Origin: Thermococcus radiotolerans
GTDB lineage: Archaea; Methanobacteriota_B; Thermococci; Thermococcales; Thermococcaceae
Assembly: GCF_002214565.1 (NCBI RefSeq)
Contig: NZ_CP015106.1
Span: 992,001 to 1,056,000 of the forward strand
DNA: 64,000 nt
Reading direction: 5' to 3'
Position 1 is the first letter of the stretch, and each line of letters starts with the position of its first letter. Shown in pieces: positions 8,071 through 18,100 of the stretch. The position numbers and the translations under genes are program-made. The notes under the pieces were generated by a model that ran no database searches, was not told the origin of the DNA, and saw only the letters and a program-made list of their open reading frames with translations.

Positions 8071-9516
8071 TCACTTGGTGAAGAACTTCCTCAAAGCCGG
8101 GAACATCTCGGTGGCCTGTTCCCTCGCTATCTCCTCGTAGAACCTGTAGAGGATACCGACCGTAAGGAGGATTCCGGTTCCGGTACCCAGGGCTCCGAGG
8201 AAGTCCGCCAGCACTGCGACTACTGCCAGGGTGAACGAACCCCAGAAGGTAACGTATGGGATGTACCTGTTGAGCACCCTCTCCAGTATCCTCGGGTCGC
8301 GCCTGAATCCCGGAATCTGCAGGCCGGCGCCCTGGAGCTGTCTGGCGATGCTCCTGGCGTCGAGGCCGGTAAGCTCAACCCACAGGAATCCGAAGAGTAT
8401 CGCCCAGAATATCGTCATCAGCGCGTAGACCAGGGCCCTTCCCGGGTCGGCTATGACGTGATAGATGTCTCTTGGTGGGTAGAGGTATGTGACGAATCCG
8501 GTCAGCGGATAGCCGTTCTCGTCGAAGGTTCCAAGGAAGGTGTAGCCGAAGTTGTTGAGGAGCCTGGCCCAGAGCTGGATGTTGGAGTAGAGGGCAAACG
8601 TCAGGATGATCGGTATGTTGCTGACGTACATGAACCTTATCGGGTACCTTCCGCGAACGGTAACGCGGCCGTAGCTCAGCGGTATCTCAACGCGCATGCT
8701 CTCGAGGTAGACGACCACCAGGAAGACGACTATCGTCGCCATCAGGTCCATCATATCCGGCAGCGTTCCCCTGTAGAGGGCGCCGGTTAAGTCGCCGTAG
8801 AACAGGTGCTGTATGAACGCTGGAATGGCACCTATTATCGCGGGCCCTCCCGTGACTGGGTCGATGTAGTCTGGAGTCGTTGCCGGGTTCAGGGCCTTCG
8901 TGATGACGGTCTGGGAAACACCCGCGGCGATGAAGAGACTGATACCGCTTCCGATTCCCCACTTGCTGACCAGCTCATCGAGGAGGATGAGCATCACGGA
9001 GGCGAATCCGAGCTGGAGTATGATGAGTATCGCCAGGCCGAGTCCAATGTACGCCTCACCGGCGGGTGTCGTGACGGTCTGGAAGGCGCCGATGCTGGTG
9101 TCAACCCTACCGAAGGCACCAGCGAAGACGTAGATGGCTGCCTCAAAGAAACTCATGAATACTGCGAACAGCTTCTGGGCGGCCTGGTAAAACCTTCTAT
9201 CCTCATGATTGGAGAGATCGAGGTGAACTATCTCGGAACCGACGAGAAGCTGCATGATGATGCTCGCGGTGACGATTGGTCCGATACCGAGCGTCAGAAG
9301 AGAACCGCTCCTTCCGGCAAGGACAAACCTGAGCGTGGCGAAGTAGTCCTGGATCTGGGCGGGAATTCCGTAGAGAGGAATCTCCGCGAGGACGAAGTAC
9401 AGCAGTAGAACGATTCCCGTCCACATGAACTTCTCCTTGAGCGGCACGTGTCTCTTGGGCCGCTCAACCTCGGGGAAGTACCTTTCAATCGCGAACACTA
9501 CGTTTCTGAACCCCAT
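8071..9516 (-). CDS. secY: Protein translocase subunit SecY (Sec61-alpha)
   Basis: A 481-residue channel subunit with ten predicted membrane segments, the pore of the archaeal Sec translocon. [15 protein letters not shown] is the characteristic SecY signature; segment 1 is [19 protein letters not shown], and the C-terminal cytoplasmic tail is short. The ATG at 9516 is placed five bases after GGGTGT; a frame from GTG 9525 is rejected. It is the last gene of the spc operon, behind uL15. Confidence 0.96.
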   Translation of the reverse strand: MGFRNVVFAIERYFPEVERPKRHVPLKEKFMWTGIVLLLYFVLAEIPLYGIPAQIQDYFATLRFVLAGRSGSLLTLGIGPIVTASIIMQLLVGSEIVHLDLSNHEDRRFYQAAQKLFAVFMSFFEAAIYVFAGAFGRVDTSIGAFQTVTTPAGEAYIGLGLAILIILQLGFASVMLILLDELVSKWGIGSGISLFIAAGVSQTVITKALNPATTPDYIDPVTGGPAIIGAIPAFIQHLFYGDLTGALYRGTLPDMMDLMATIVVFLVVVYLESMRVEIPLSYGRVTVRGRYPIRFMYVSNIPIILTFALYSNIQLWARLLNNFGYTFLGTFDENGYPLTGFVTYLYPPRDIYHVIADPGRALVYALMTIFWAILFGFLWVELTGLDARSIARQLQGAGLQIPGFRRDPRILERVLNRYIPYVTFWGSFTLAVVAVLADFLGALGTGTGILLTVGILYRFYEEIAREQATEMFPALRKFFTK

Positions 9517-9551
9517 GATTAACACCCGCCGAAAGTTAAATTAAAGGGAAA

Positions 9552-9998
9552 TCAGGCGAGGAGAACCTCGCCGCCAGCGGCCTTGATCTTCTCCTCGGCC
9601 TTCGGGGTAACGTAGTAGGCCTTGATGGTAAGGGGCCTGGTGAGCTTTCCGGTTCCGAGAACCTTGTCGACGCCGAGCTGGGTGGTGTCAACTACGACCT
9701 TTCCCTCCTCCTCGTAGGCGACGCCCATGTCAAGGAAGAGGGTGAGGTTCTCGTCTATGTCGCTGAGGTTTATGGTATTCGGGGTGTACTGGACGGCCTT
9801 GGGCCTGTGGAAGCCGCGCTTGCCGAGGTGGTCCGGGGCGTACTTGATGACCCAGGTCCACTTGGTGTTCTTCCTCTTTCCGGTTCCGGCCATTCCCTTA
9901 CCGCCCTTGCTACCGCCGCCGCGGTGCTTCTTCTTGCAGCCCCATCCGTGAGTGTGACTTCCGCGGAGCTTCCTAACCTTCTTCTTTCTCCTTATCAT
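9552..9998 (-). CDS. rpl15: Large ribosomal subunit protein uL15
   Basis: A 148-residue 50S protein. The N-terminal basic, glycine-rich arm ([20 protein letters not shown]) and the C-terminal [20 protein letters not shown] block define archaeal uL15. The ATG at 9998 follows GAGGTGGCGAGAG. It sits between uL30 and secY as in other archaeal spc operons. Confidence 0.96.
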   Translation of the reverse strand: MIRRKKKVRKLRGSHTHGWGCKKKHRGGGSKGGKGMAGTGKRKNTKWTWVIKYAPDHLGKRGFHRPKAVQYTPNTINLSDIDENLTLFLDMGVAYEEEGKVVVDTTQLGVDKVLGTGKLTRPLTIKAYYVTPKAEEKIKAAGGEVLLA

Positions 9999-10009
9999 CT
10001 CTCGCCACC

Positions 10010-10477
10010 TCAGAGCATTCTCTCAATGAGGTCGTTTATCCTCTCGCCGCGGTAGCCGAGGGCTCCGCCTTCCTTAAAGCTGCGCTTCTTGCTGCCCTTG
10101 AGGCCGCCCCTCGGCGGGTGAAGCCTGAAGACCGGCTTGATGTTCGGCAGGTCGGTGAGCTTCATCTCGCCGGCAACGACCTTCTCCGCGAACTCCTCGA
10201 TGGTCATTCCAAGCTTCTCCTTGACGTACTCGTCGGTTATCGGCCTGTTGCCGATGAGCCTGCCCCTCTTCCTGAGGAGCTCCGCGAGGGTCTCGGCGTC
10301 GATCTCTCCCCAGGTGATGTAGTCCTTGACCTTCTGAACCATTCCCTTGTAGCTCGGGTTGTCGTCAACGAGGACGAGGTGGTTGATCCTGTGGAGGCGG
10401 AGCATGGCGAGGGTGTCCCTCACGTCCCCCTTCGCCCTTATCCCGCTCCTAAGCCTGATGAGTGCGAGCTTTGCCAT
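10010..10477 (-). CDS. rpl30: Large ribosomal subunit protein uL30 (archaeal long form)
   Basis: A 155-residue uL30. The ferredoxin-like core begins [20 protein letters not shown] and includes [18 protein letters not shown]; the archaeal/eukaryotic C-terminal extension ends [19 protein letters not shown]. The ATG at 10477 follows GAGGTGAGAGAGG. It contacts 5S rRNA in the 50S subunit. Confidence 0.96.
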   Translation of the reverse strand: MAKLALIRLRSGIRAKGDVRDTLAMLRLHRINHLVLVDDNPSYKGMVQKVKDYITWGEIDAETLAELLRKRGRLIGNRPITDEYVKEKLGMTIEEFAEKVVAGEMKLTDLPNIKPVFRLHPPRGGLKGSKKRSFKEGGALGYRGERINDLIERML

Positions 10478-10488
10478 CCTCTCTCACC

Positions 10489-11196
10489 TCACTCCAGCTC
10501 AAAGTTCGCCGGCATCTCCCTTCCGACGATGATACCGTACTTCTCCTCCATGCCCGGCTGGATTGCGACGCGGTTGGTGTTGTAGAGCGCGTTGAAGACT
10601 GCCTTGGCGAAGTTGACGGTGGTCCTCGTCTCACCCAGGCTCTGTGACCAGACGTCCTGAACGCCGGCGAGGCTGAGTATCTTCTTGCCAACGTCACCGA
10701 TGACCAGTCCGAGGCCACGCGGTCCCGGCATGAGCTTAACGCGGACGCTTCCTTCCTTGCCCTCGACGGCGAACGGAATTGAGTGCGGCCTCCTGCACCT
10801 GCACTCCCAGCTTCCACAGCCGCGCTTGATCTCGATGATGTTCATCTTGGCGTAGTTGATGGCCTTCCTGATGGCTATTCCAACCTCCTTTCCGTGGCCG
10901 ATTCCGAGGCCGACGTAGCCGTCCCTGTTGCCCACAGCGGCGAGAACCCTGAAGCGGATCCTCCTGCCGCTGTCGGTCATCCTGACGGTGAGGGCTATGT
11001 CGAGAACCTCCTGGTTCTCCCTCATGTTGACCTCCGGAAGGAGGACGTCCACTATCTCCGGCTCCTTGATCTGGTATCCCTTACGGAATATCTCGTGAAT
11101 GTCAGTTATCTGGCCTTCTTTGACGAGCTGGCCGAGCTTGGTTCTCGGCTCCCACTCCTCCAAAACCCTCTGGGCGATCTCCCTCGGGTCGCTCAT
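10489..11196 (-). CDS. rps5: Small ribosomal subunit protein uS5
   Basis: A 235-residue 30S protein involved in decoding accuracy. The double-stranded RNA-binding-like domain ([20 protein letters not shown]) and the C-terminal domain ([21 protein letters not shown]) are intact. The N-terminal extension typical of archaea precedes them. The ATG at 11196 overlaps the uL18 stop by four bases. Confidence 0.97.
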   Translation of the reverse strand: MSDPREIAQRVLEEWEPRTKLGQLVKEGQITDIHEIFRKGYQIKEPEIVDVLLPEVNMRENQEVLDIALTVRMTDSGRRIRFRVLAAVGNRDGYVGLGIGHGKEVGIAIRKAINYAKMNIIEIKRGCGSWECRCRRPHSIPFAVEGKEGSVRVKLMPGPRGLGLVIGDVGKKILSLAGVQDVWSQSLGETRTTVNFAKAVFNALYNTNRVAIQPGMEEKYGIIVGREMPANFELE

Positions 11197-11798
11197 TCTC
11201 TCGCCTCCTCAAACTTCTCGATTATCCTCGCCTTGACCTCCTCAAAGTGCTCGGGGAGCTTCTCGGGCTCGAGACCCTTGACGAGGTATCCCGAGAACTG
11301 CTTCCTATAGCGCTCCTCGTCCTCCTCCTTGAGAGCCTTGGCGTAGTTGGCTATGTGTTCGCCGTTTATCCTGTAGTCCTCTGGGTAGATCTCCTCGCTG
11401 TGCGGGACGTTGAGGCCGGCATCTACTGCGCCTTTGAGGACGGCGAAGATGCTCGAACCCCTGGTCGGCGGGTGGAGGCCTATGTCAAGGATGGCCTCTT
11501 CAACGCCGGCCTTCTTGGCCTTGTAGCCTATGAGGAGACCGAGCAGGTAGGCTGAAGGCGTGTTGCCGCCGTGTCCCTTCCAGCCGAAGTCCCTCATGAG
11601 CTCCCTGGTGTGGGCTGAAACCACGGTCTTGTCTCCCTTAGGGTCGTAGACGACGATCTGAGCCACGTGGTGGTTGAGGGTCTTCCTCACAACAAGCCTG
11701 GGCTTTCCAGACTTGAGGAGGGCGAGCCTCTTGTGATAGTTAGTCTTACCCTCTCTCCTTCTCCTGAACGGAACCCTATACCTCGGTCCGTGTGCCAT
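11193..11798 (-). CDS. rpl18: Large ribosomal subunit protein uL18
   Basis: A 201-residue 5S rRNA-binding protein with the archaeal start [20 protein letters not shown] and the conserved [20 protein letters not shown] segment. The frame continues upstream to 11807, but the ATG at 11798 is spaced from GAGGTGA and gives the family start. It overlaps uS5 by four bases. Confidence 0.96.
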   Translation of the reverse strand: MAHGPRYRVPFRRRREGKTNYHKRLALLKSGKPRLVVRKTLNHHVAQIVVYDPKGDKTVVSAHTRELMRDFGWKGHGGNTPSAYLLGLLIGYKAKKAGVEEAILDIGLHPPTRGSSIFAVLKGAVDAGLNVPHSEEIYPEDYRINGEHIANYAKALKEEDEERYRKQFSGYLVKGLEPEKLPEHFEEVKARIIEKFEEARE

Positions 11799-11808
11799 CT
11801 CTCTCACC

Positions 11809-12255
11809 TCACTCCTTCAGTATGTCGTGCTCCTGCATGAACATGTAGAGCTGCCTCTTGTTCTTGAACTGGCCGCCCTTGGCGCGGATGTAAAGCCGCC
11901 TGTAGGTGTGCTCATCGAGCTTGCCCTCGGCCTTGAGCTTCCTGAGCTCCTTCCTGAGTGCCCTGATGGTCATCATCCAGCGCTCCTTCTTGCCCATCCT
12001 GGCGGTCTTCTTACCCTTCCTGCTTCCGGGGCCCCTGTGGCGTCCCTTCTTCCTGGCCTCCTGGTAGGCCCTGGCGCGAGCCCTGCTCTGGCCCTTAACG
12101 GGCTTCTTCTTGATGACGCCATCGTTGATGAGCCTCTTGATGTCCTCCCTGGTGATGGCAGCCGCGACGTCATCAATCCTCTCCGGGTCGATCCAGACCC
12201 TGTTCTCACCGCACTTCAACAAATCAGCGGCAATCCTTCTCTGCATCTTGAGCAT
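11809..12255 (-). CDS. rpl19e: Large ribosomal subunit protein eL19 (L19e)
   Basis: A 148-residue, highly basic helical 50S protein, starting [20 protein letters not shown] and containing the [21 protein letters not shown] arm typical of archaeal eL19. An in-frame GTG/ATG region up to 12264 lies in the Shine-Dalgarno, so 12255 is preferred. It has no bacterial counterpart. Confidence 0.95.
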   Translation of the reverse strand: MLKMQRRIAADLLKCGENRVWIDPERIDDVAAAITREDIKRLINDGVIKKKPVKGQSRARARAYQEARKKGRHRGPGSRKGKKTARMGKKERWMMTIRALRKELRKLKAEGKLDEHTYRRLYIRAKGGQFKNKRQLYMFMQEHDILKE

Positions 12256-12260
12256 GAGTC

Positions 12261-12644
12261 TCACCTCGCGTTAAGAACCTTCACACCGAGCTCCTTCGCC
12301 CTGGCAAGTATGGCCTCCCTCTTCCTGGCGCCAACGGTTCCGGCTATCCTGGCGGCCTGCCTGGTCGGGTCTATGGCCTCAAGCTCCTTGACGTTGTGGA
12401 CGAGGACTTCCTCGTAGCCGCTCGGGTGGAGTCCGCGGACGAGCCTCGGTGAGCTCCAGCCTATGCTCGGTGATCTGGCCTTGCCCTTCTTCTTGAGCCT
12501 CATCTTGCTGTCAATTCCCTTCGGCCTGCGCCACTTCGGGTCGTTCTTGAACTTGGGGAACCTCCACCACTCCTGGCGAAGGAAGCGGGGCTTCTTCCTC
12601 TTGATCTTGGCCCTTATCCTAAGGAGTCTCGCCTTCTCGTTCAT
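12261..12644 (-). CDS. rpl32e: Large ribosomal subunit protein eL32 (L32e)
   Basis: A 127-residue 50S protein. [20 protein letters not shown] and [18 protein letters not shown] are conserved eL32 blocks, and [18 protein letters not shown] is the C-terminal domain signature. The ATG at 12644 follows GAGGTGTGAGAA. It lies between uL6 and eL19. Confidence 0.96.
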   Translation of the reverse strand: MNEKARLLRIRAKIKRKKPRFLRQEWWRFPKFKNDPKWRRPKGIDSKMRLKKKGKARSPSIGWSSPRLVRGLHPSGYEEVLVHNVKELEAIDPTRQAARIAGTVGARKREAILARAKELGVKVLNAR

Positions 12645-12654
12645 TTCTCACACC

Positions 12655-13209
12655 TCAGAACTTTATCGGCTTACCAGCCTTCTCAACGATGTAGATTCCA
12701 TCCTGGAAGACACGCCTGTCCCACTTGGTTATCCTGGTCGCCTGCTCTATGTTCGCTGCGGTCTGGCCAACTTTTTCTTTGTCGATGCCCTCGACGATGA
12801 CATCGCTGCCCATGACCTTGACGGTGACTCCCGGAAGTATCTTGGCCCTCCTCGGGTTCTTCTCACCGAGGAAGTTCTCGATGACGACCTCGTCACCCTG
12901 AACCTTGACGGTCATGGGGAAGTGGCTGTAGACGACCTTGAGCTTGTAGGTGAAGCCCTCGGTTACTCCCTTGATCATGTTGGCTATGTGGGCCTTGAAG
13001 GTTCTGGCTATGGCTATGTCGCGCTTCCTCGGGAACTCCTTGAAGACGACGACCTTACCGTCCTCGGTGAAGATCCGAACGCCCGGGTACTTGAGCTCCC
13101 TCTCGAGCTCGCCCTTCGGGCCCTTGACCTTGACGACGTCCTTCTCAACGGTGACCTCGACTCCCTCTGGAATCTCAACCTCTTCCCTTACCCACGCGTC
13201 TATCGGCAT
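12655..13209 (-). CDS. rpl6: Large ribosomal subunit protein uL6
   Basis: A 184-residue 50S protein made of two copies of the L6 fold, near the sarcin-ricin loop. It starts [19 protein letters not shown] and has [18 protein letters not shown] in copy 1 and [20 protein letters not shown] in copy 2. The ATG at 13209 is five bases from GAGGTGA; the GTG at 13218 is part of the Shine-Dalgarno. Confidence 0.96.
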   Translation of the reverse strand: MPIDAWVREEVEIPEGVEVTVEKDVVKVKGPKGELERELKYPGVRIFTEDGKVVVFKEFPRKRDIAIARTFKAHIANMIKGVTEGFTYKLKVVYSHFPMTVKVQGDEVVIENFLGEKNPRRAKILPGVTVKVMGSDVIVEGIDKEKVGQTAANIEQATRITKWDRRVFQDGIYIVEKAGKPIKF

Positions 13210-13219
13210 CTCTCTCACC

Positions 13220-13612
13220 TCAGTAGACGTAGGCTATCAGCCTTCCGCCGATTCCCTTCTCGATGGCCTCTTTGTGGGTCATGACGCCCTGGGAGGTCGA
13301 GACGATGAGGATACCGAACTCGAAGGCCGGAAGGAACCTCTTCTCCCAGGCCTCGTACTCCCTGGCCTTGACGGGGAACCTCGGCTTTATCGCTCCAGCC
13401 TTGTTGATCTTTCCTATGAGCTGCACCCTGTAGATGCCTGCCCTTCCGTCGTCTATGAACTCAAACTCACCGATGTAGCCGTTCTCCTGCATAACCCTGA
13501 GAACCTCTCCCATGAGCTTGGAGGCCGGCTTGAGGTAGACCTCCTTCTTTCCGACCCTCTCGCTGTTGGTTATGTGCGAAAGCGCGTTTGCCAGCGGGTC
13601 AAGCAAAGTCAT
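13220..13612 (-). CDS. rps8: Small ribosomal subunit protein uS8
   Basis: A 130-residue 30S protein that binds the central domain of 16S rRNA. It starts [20 protein letters not shown] and ends with the uS8 signature [19 protein letters not shown]. The ATG at 13612 follows GAGGTGAGAGGAG. uS14 lies immediately upstream. Confidence 0.96.
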   Translation of the reverse strand: MTLLDPLANALSHITNSERVGKKEVYLKPASKLMGEVLRVMQENGYIGEFEFIDDGRAGIYRVQLIGKINKAGAIKPRFPVKAREYEAWEKRFLPAFEFGILIVSTSQGVMTHKEAIEKGIGGRLIAYVY

Positions 13613-13623
13613 CTCCTCTCACC

Positions 13624-13794
13624 TCACTCGTACTTCTTAAAGCCCAGCTTGGGGGCTATCTCTCTAAAGCAGTGTCTGCAGAGCATAAGGCCGTGTATCC
13701 TGATTATCGGGCCGTACTGGCCGCAGCGCATGCACCTTCTCGCACCCTTCCCAAACTTCCTGGGCTTCCTCTTGTTGTAGTCAGCCTTCGCCAT
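13624..13794 (-). CDS. rps14: Small ribosomal subunit protein uS14, zinc-binding type
   Basis: A 56-residue 30S head protein. The translation starts [20 protein letters not shown] and continues with CMRCG and LCRHC, giving the Cys4 zinc site of the archaeal and Gram-positive-type uS14, and ends [11 protein letters not shown]. It fits exactly between uL5 and uS8. The ATG at 13794 lies just after the uL5 stop codon region. The family's usual length is about 55 residues, so it is complete. Confidence 0.96.
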   Translation of the reverse strand: MAKADYNKRKPRKFGKGARRCMRCGQYGPIIRIHGLMLCRHCFREIAPKLGFKKYE

Positions 13795-13795
13795 C

Positions 13796-14347
13796 TCACA
13801 ATCCCTCCACGGTAACCTTAAACTCCTCCATAGCGAAGACGATACCTTCCTCCTTGGTCAGCTTGTGCCTGTTCGGTATCTTCTTCCTCTGCCTCTTCCT
13901 CTTGGCGACCCTGAAGCCGGGCCTCTCGAGGGTGACGCAGACGTCCATACCGAAGATGCCTATCTCTGGGTCGTACTCGACGCCCGGTATGTTGATGTGC
14001 TCGTCTATTCCAAAGCAGAAGTTGCCGTGCTCGTCGAAGTTGCTCGCCTTGAGCTTGTTGTCAACCGCAGCGAGGAGTCTCTTGAGCATCTCCTCCGCCT
14101 TCTCGCCGCGGAGGGTGACCTTGACCGCTATCGGCTCTCCGCGCCTGATTCCGAAGTCCTTGTTGGTCTGCTTTGCCCGTCTCCTTATCGGCTTCTGGCC
14201 GACGAGTGCCTCGAGCATCTTCTCGGCCTTGGTGAGCCTCTCACCGCTCTCGCCAACTCCGATGTTTATTGTGACCTTGGCAATCCTGGGCTTTCTCATC
14301 GGGTGAGCTTCCCAGTCTGCAAGGATAGCCTCTCTGTTGATCTGCAT
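13796..14347 (-). CDS. rpl5: Large ribosomal subunit protein uL5
   Basis: A 183-residue 5S rRNA-binding protein of the 50S subunit. The blocks [40 protein letters not shown] and [20 protein letters not shown] are conserved in archaeal uL5. The ATG at 14347 follows GAGGTGAGATGAG. Confidence 0.96.
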   Translation of the reverse strand: MQINREAILADWEAHPMRKPRIAKVTINIGVGESGERLTKAEKMLEALVGQKPIRRRAKQTNKDFGIRRGEPIAVKVTLRGEKAEEMLKRLLAAVDNKLKASNFDEHGNFCFGIDEHINIPGVEYDPEIGIFGMDVCVTLERPGFRVAKRKRQRKKIPNRHKLTKEEGIVFAMEEFKVTVEGL

Positions 14348-14358
14348 CTCATCTCACC

Positions 14359-15090
14359 TCACGGAAGGGAAATCTCCGGCTTCTCCTTACCAACGACGAA
14401 GGCGTACTCCTTCAGGGTGTCGAAGAGCTCGCCGTTCTCGTCCTCGATGGTGACGACGTCCGGCCATCCCATCGGGAATCCCCTGACCTCGACGACCTTA
14501 CCCTTCCTCGCAACGTTCTTACCCTGGGTAACGAAGACGTAAGCGCCTACCTCGAACGGGATGACCTCGATGACCTCCCTGTCGGGAACCTTCATGAGGA
14601 CCGTGTAGGCCGTCCTGTACTTGTCCTTCTCGTCCATGGTGACAAGGTGGTTGCTTCCGTCGTGGAGGTTGAGCTGAACCTTCGCTCCCTTGACCATGCG
14701 CTTGTTGCTTATCCTGAGCGGCTTGATGTTGGCTTCCTTCTCGCTTATCGGGTGGAGTATGAGCTTGCCAATCCTGTTCGGAAGAACCCTGTAGTGCTCG
14801 CCGGTCTCGGGGATGGAAACGACGTCCATGATTCCGACCGGGAACTTGTAGTCCTTCCTAACGCGGCCGTCAACGAGGACCTTGCCCTCGTTGAGTATCT
14901 TCCTCGCCTCACGAGCGGTCTTGGCGTAGCCGAGGTAGTCCCTGACTATGTAGAGCAGCGGGATCGAGGTCCTCATGCTGTGCGGACCCGGTCTCGGCCT
15001 GACCGCCCACTTGTAGGTCTTCCTTGAGATGTACCACTGATTCGGAGCGGCAAGCCTCTTAAGGTGCCTCTTGGCTCCTTTCCTCGCCAT
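14359..15090 (-). CDS. rps4e: Small ribosomal subunit protein eS4 (S4e)
   Basis: A 243-residue archaeal/eukaryotic 30S protein with an S4-like RNA-binding region ([20 protein letters not shown]), a central RS4e domain and a C-terminal KOW motif ([20 protein letters not shown]). It starts [24 protein letters not shown] three bases upstream is not needed. The ATG shares its first base with the uL24 stop region (15090). Confidence 0.96.
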   Translation of the reverse strand: MARKGAKRHLKRLAAPNQWYISRKTYKWAVRPRPGPHSMRTSIPLLYIVRDYLGYAKTAREARKILNEGKVLVDGRVRKDYKFPVGIMDVVSIPETGEHYRVLPNRIGKLILHPISEKEANIKPLRISNKRMVKGAKVQLNLHDGSNHLVTMDEKDKYRTAYTVLMKVPDREVIEVIPFEVGAYVFVTQGKNVARKGKVVEVRGFPMGWPDVVTIEDENGELFDTLKEYAFVVGKEKPEISLP

Positions 15091-15455
15091 CAACCAGCCC
15101 TCCTATTAATTATCTTCTCCCTCTTCTCGTCCTCAAGGTTGAGGTCTATTATCATGACGTTCGACGGGTGAACCGGGTAGAAGACCTCGGTGCCGTCGAC
15201 CTTCTTCTGGGTGACTCCCTCGACGTGTATCCTGTACCTCTTGAGGTCAACCTCAAGGACCTTGCCTTCCTTGCCCTTGAAGTCGCCGCGCATAACGCGA
15301 ACCTTGTCGCCCTCCCTGATCGGAAGGCTCCTCACGCCGTACTTGTTCCTGAGCTCCGGGCTCAGGGTGGCAGCCATTATCTTGCTCCTAAGGTGAAGGG
15401 GAGCGTTGTAGAGGAACTTCCTCTGCTTCTTGGGCTGTCTCGTCTTCAACTTCAT
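15090..15455 (-). CDS. rpl24: Large ribosomal subunit protein uL24
   Basis: A 121-residue KOW protein that initiates 50S assembly. [18 protein letters not shown] is the archaeal N-terminal block, and [19 protein letters not shown] is the KOW motif. Two adjacent ATGs follow GAGGTGA; the second (15455) has the 5-nt spacing seen throughout this operon and is chosen, the other being 15458. Confidence 0.94.
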   Translation of the reverse strand: MKLKTRQPKKQRKFLYNAPLHLRSKIMAATLSPELRNKYGVRSLPIREGDKVRVMRGDFKGKEGKVLEVDLKRYRIHVEGVTQKKVDGTEVFYPVHPSNVMIIDLNLEDEKREKIINRRAG

Positions 15456-15465
15456 CATTCTCACC

Positions 15466-15891
15466 TCACAACACTATGCTCGCTATGCTTCCGAGCCTGA
15501 CCCAGCGCTCGGCGGCTTCCCTGGCTATGGCACCCCTGATCTCGGTTCCCCTCGGGACACCCTCGGGGGTGACTATCGCTGCCGCGTTGTCCTCGAACTT
15601 GACGCGCATGCCATCAAGGCGCCTGTACTCCTTCCTCTGCCTGACGACAACGGCCCTAACCACCTGGTGCCTAATGTCCGGCCTTCCCTTCTTGACGGCG
15701 GCGATGACCATGTCGCCGACACCGGCTGAGGCGAGCCTCCTCCTGGTGCCCTTGTAGCCAACGACGCCGATTATCTGGATGACCTTGGCGCCGCTGTTGT
15801 CGGCAACCTTGAGGTAAGCGCCTATCGGAAGAGCGCGAGTCGGCCTGACCGGGCTAATACCTCTCGTAGCACCTGCACCCTTCTTCGCCAT
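15466..15891 (-). CDS. rpl14: Large ribosomal subunit protein uL14
   Basis: A 141-residue 50S protein forming an intersubunit bridge. The archaeal N-terminus [20 protein letters not shown] is followed by the uL14 signature region [20 protein letters not shown] and [20 protein letters not shown]. The ATG at 15891 follows GAGGTGATCTAA. Confidence 0.97.
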   Translation of the reverse strand: MAKKGAGATRGISPVRPTRALPIGAYLKVADNSGAKVIQIIGVVGYKGTRRRLASAGVGDMVIAAVKKGRPDIRHQVVRAVVVRQRKEYRRLDGMRVKFEDNAAAIVTPEGVPRGTEIRGAIAREAAERWVRLGSIASIVL

Positions 15892-15896
15892 TTAGA

Positions 15897-16232
15897 TCAC
15901 CTCTCGCCAGCCCTCTTGGTAACTGCAACGACAACCCAGCTCTTGGTCTTGCTTATCGGCCTGGTCTCGGCTATGAGAACCTTGTCGCCGACCTTGGCGT
16001 CTATGCACTCCGGGTTGTGAGCGTGAACCTTGCTCCTCCTGAGCTCATACCTCTCGTACTTTTTGAGGTAGTGGTAGTGCTGCCTCTCGACGACGACGGT
16101 CTTCTTGCCCTTGTCGCTGACGACTATTCCCTCGAAGTATCTGCCGTGTATCTTGAGGTGCCCGTGCCAGGGGCAGTGCGGGTCGTCGCACTTCTCAGCG
16201 GGAGGCTGAACCTTCAATCCGATCTCTCTCAT
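15897..16232 (-). CDS. rps17: Small ribosomal subunit protein uS17
   Basis: A 111-residue OB-fold 30S protein. [19 protein letters not shown] is the archaeal uS17 N-terminal insertion, and the conserved core is [24 protein letters not shown] at 16241 lies inside GAGGTGG, so the ATG at 16232 is the start. It overlaps the Rnp1 stop by four bases. Confidence 0.96.
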   Translation of the reverse strand: MREIGLKVQPPAEKCDDPHCPWHGHLKIHGRYFEGIVVSDKGKKTVVVERQHYHYLKKYERYELRRSKVHAHNPECIDAKVGDKVLIAETRPISKTKSWVVVAVTKRAGER

Positions 16233-16606
16233 TTTCGCCACCTCTTCTTCAATCTCATCTCGGGTCTTCCAATCAGCTCTTTTCCGTTGATTCGGATCCT
16301 TTTATCGCCAACTTCAAACTCGAGCTCCACCACGTCCTTCGGGATAACCCAGACCCTCTCACCGCCGATGGTGAGGGTGTTCCTCGTCTCGTCAAGGACG
16401 TAGCCCTCGATGCCAACCAGCTCTGGATGAGATGCCCTTATAATTTTTGCTTTCAGCCCTATGAGCTCGCTCCAGATGATGTTCTTTGCCGTTACTCGAT
16501 TTCTATCAGGTCCTCTGAAAATCCAAGGTCTCCTAGCAACTTCTTGACCCTTTCTCTGTGGTCTCCCTGGAGCTCTATCCTTCCCTTCTTTACCGTTCCG
16601 CCGCAT
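16229..16606 (-). CDS. rnp1: Ribonuclease P protein component 1 (Rnp1/Rpp29/Pop4)
   Basis: A 125-residue subunit of archaeal RNase P, which helps the catalytic RNA remove tRNA 5' leaders. The Sm-like barrel includes ITAKNIIW-like [19 protein letters not shown] and [15 protein letters not shown]; it ends in the conserved [13 protein letters not shown]. The basic N-terminal tail beginning MRRNGKEGK resembles the Pyrococcus protein, as I recall it. The ATG at 16606 has only a weak Shine-Dalgarno, and the first 115 bases overlap the aIF1 gene in another frame; a shorter start without an ATG is the alternative. Confidence 0.9.
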   Translation of the reverse strand: MRRNGKEGKDRAPGRPQRKGQEVARRPWIFRGPDRNRVTAKNIIWSELIGLKAKIIRASHPELVGIEGYVLDETRNTLTIGGERVWVIPKDVVELEFEVGDKRIRINGKELIGRPEMRLKKRWRK

Positions 16607-16788
16607 GCCAGCTTCGCCTTCAGCTTCTTTGCTATATCTTCGAGGTCGAACTCCTTTTCGTCTATGCCCTCGATTATGGTTTTAAGCTTTCCGTAGCGGG
16701 CCTTCTCTATGTAGACTCTAATTCTCTGCTGCTCCTTCAGCACTTCTTTAAAGAGCATCTCATCCAGAGGGTTAACAATCCTAGGCAC
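16492..16788 (-). CDS. Translation initiation factor aIF1 (SUI1 family)
   Basis: A 98-residue SUI1-fold protein that binds the 30S P-site region and checks start-codon selection. The C-terminal half ([20 protein letters not shown] and [19 protein letters not shown]) is the SUI1/YciH signature. The start is GTG at 16788, five bases after AAGGTGAT; no in-frame ATG is placed better. Its last 115 bases encode the N-terminus of Rnp1 in a second frame. Confidence 0.93.
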   Translation of the reverse strand: MPRIVNPLDEMLFKEVLKEQQRIRVYIEKARYGKLKTIIEGIDEKEFDLEDIAKKLKAKLACGGTVKKGRIELQGDHRERVKKLLGDLGFSEDLIEIE

Positions 16789-16794
16789 TAACCA

Positions 16795-16995
16795 TCACCT
16801 TTTCTCCCTAAGCTTCTCCTTCTTTATGGTCAGCAGGCGCGCAATGTCGCGCCTGATGTTCCGGATGACCATGGGGTTCTCAAGCGAGGCCCCCATGGTG
16901 AGCACACCCCTCTCCTTGGCGAGCTCGAGGCGGAGCTCCCTGAGCTTCTTCTCGATCTCCTCGATGCTCATCTCCCTAATCTCACTCGGCTTCAT
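16795..16995 (-). CDS. rpl29: Large ribosomal subunit protein uL29
   Basis: A 66-residue two-helix 50S protein near the exit tunnel. [20 protein letters not shown] and [20 protein letters not shown] are diagnostic. The ATG at 16995 follows GAGGTGAGCACC and overlaps the 3' end of uS3 by 14 bases. Confidence 0.96.
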   Translation of the reverse strand: MKPSEIREMSIEEIEKKLRELRLELAKERGVLTMGASLENPMVIRNIRRDIARLLTIKKEKLREKR

Positions 16996-17614
16996 TGGTG
17001 CTCACCTCTTCCTCGACGGGCTTCTCTATAACCTCTATCTCGTCCGGGAGCTTGGCGTCGGGCGGCATGATGGAGACCTTAACTCCGATGACACCGAGCT
17101 TGAGCTTGGCCTGGGCGTAGCCCTTGCTGACGAGGGTCTCGGCGGGGTTTCCGACCTTGGCGAGGTAGCCCTGGTAGAACCTGACGCTCTTGGCCCTCTC
17201 ACCGGTGAGCTTTCCGCTCAGGCGAATCTCAACGCCCCTGGCGCCGTTCCTCATTATGGCCCTGATGGCTGAGTAGGCTGCCCTCCTGAAGTGGATGCCC
17301 CTCTCGAGGGCCTGGGCAAGCCTGACGGCCTGAACCTTGGCGTTGAGGTAGGGGTTCTTTATCTCCTCAACCTCGATCTGCGGGTTCTCAAGGTTGAACT
17401 TCCTCTCGAGGGTTCTGGTGAGCTCCCTGATGCGCCTTCCACCCCTTCCAATGACGTAGCCGGGGTTGGCGGCGAAAATGACGACCTTGGTTCCGAGGGG
17501 GGTCTTCTTGATGTCTATTCCACCGTAGCCCGCTCTGCGGAGCTCTTTCTCAAGGTACTCGTCGATGAGCATCTCCTTAACGCCTTCCTTGATGAAGTAT
17601 CTCTCGATCGCCAA
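16982..17614 (-). CDS. rps3: Small ribosomal subunit protein uS3
   Basis: A 210-residue 30S protein with an N-terminal KH domain ([20 protein letters not shown], the GxxG loop being GRGG) and the C-terminal S3 domain ([20 protein letters not shown]). The family start is MAIERYF; here that codon is TTG at 17614, four to five bases after GGAGGTGAG. A GTG at 17623 lies inside the Shine-Dalgarno and is rejected, so this essential gene uses a TTG start. Confidence 0.95.
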   Translation of the reverse strand: MAIERYFIKEGVKEMLIDEYLEKELRRAGYGGIDIKKTPLGTKVVIFAANPGYVIGRGGRRIRELTRTLERKFNLENPQIEVEEIKNPYLNAKVQAVRLAQALERGIHFRRAAYSAIRAIMRNGARGVEIRLSGKLTGERAKSVRFYQGYLAKVGNPAETLVSKGYAQAKLKLGVIGVKVSIMPPDAKLPDEIEVIEKPVEEEVSTNEAE

Positions 17615-17619
17615 AAGTC

Positions 17620-18090
17620 TCACCTCCTAACTTCCTCAACGACTATCTCGATGTGGGTGGTCTGCTCGTTGAACGGTGTGGCCCTTCCGAAGGCCCTCGG
17701 TATGTATCCGCGAAGTACTGGTCCGCGCTGGGCAGCCGCGTGGATTATCTTGAGCCTGTCCGGGTCGAGGCCCTTCTGCTCGGCGTTGTTCTTGGCGTTG
17801 AGGAGGACTTTCTTGACGGCCTTGGCGACCTTGACCGGGTACCTTCCGGGGCCGAAGCCCTTGCCAGGCTTGTGACCCTGGCTGTCGTTGAAGCGCCTCA
17901 TCGGAACCGGCCTCTTGAGTGCTATAACGTCGTCGAGGTAGCGAAGCGCGTCGTTGAGCATCATGCCCTTTATCTCCCTGAGGAGCTCGATGCTGTGCTT
18001 GGGGGAAATTCTGAGGTCCCTTCCGCTGGCGCGAGCCATCCTGTCCGGGTCAAAATTTTGGAATGAGTAGGAAAACCTGCCCCTGCTCAT
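17620..18090 (-). CDS. rpl22: Large ribosomal subunit protein uL22
   Basis: A 156-residue 50S protein lining the peptide exit tunnel. It starts [20 protein letters not shown] and ends with the archaeal [19 protein letters not shown], after the RAFGRA tip region. The ATG at 18090 follows GAGGTGGTATAG. Confidence 0.97.
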   Translation of the reverse strand: MSRGRFSYSFQNFDPDRMARASGRDLRISPKHSIELLREIKGMMLNDALRYLDDVIALKRPVPMRRFNDSQGHKPGKGFGPGRYPVKVAKAVKKVLLNAKNNAEQKGLDPDRLKIIHAAAQRGPVLRGYIPRAFGRATPFNEQTTHIEIVVEEVRR

Positions 18091-18100
18091 CTATACCACC

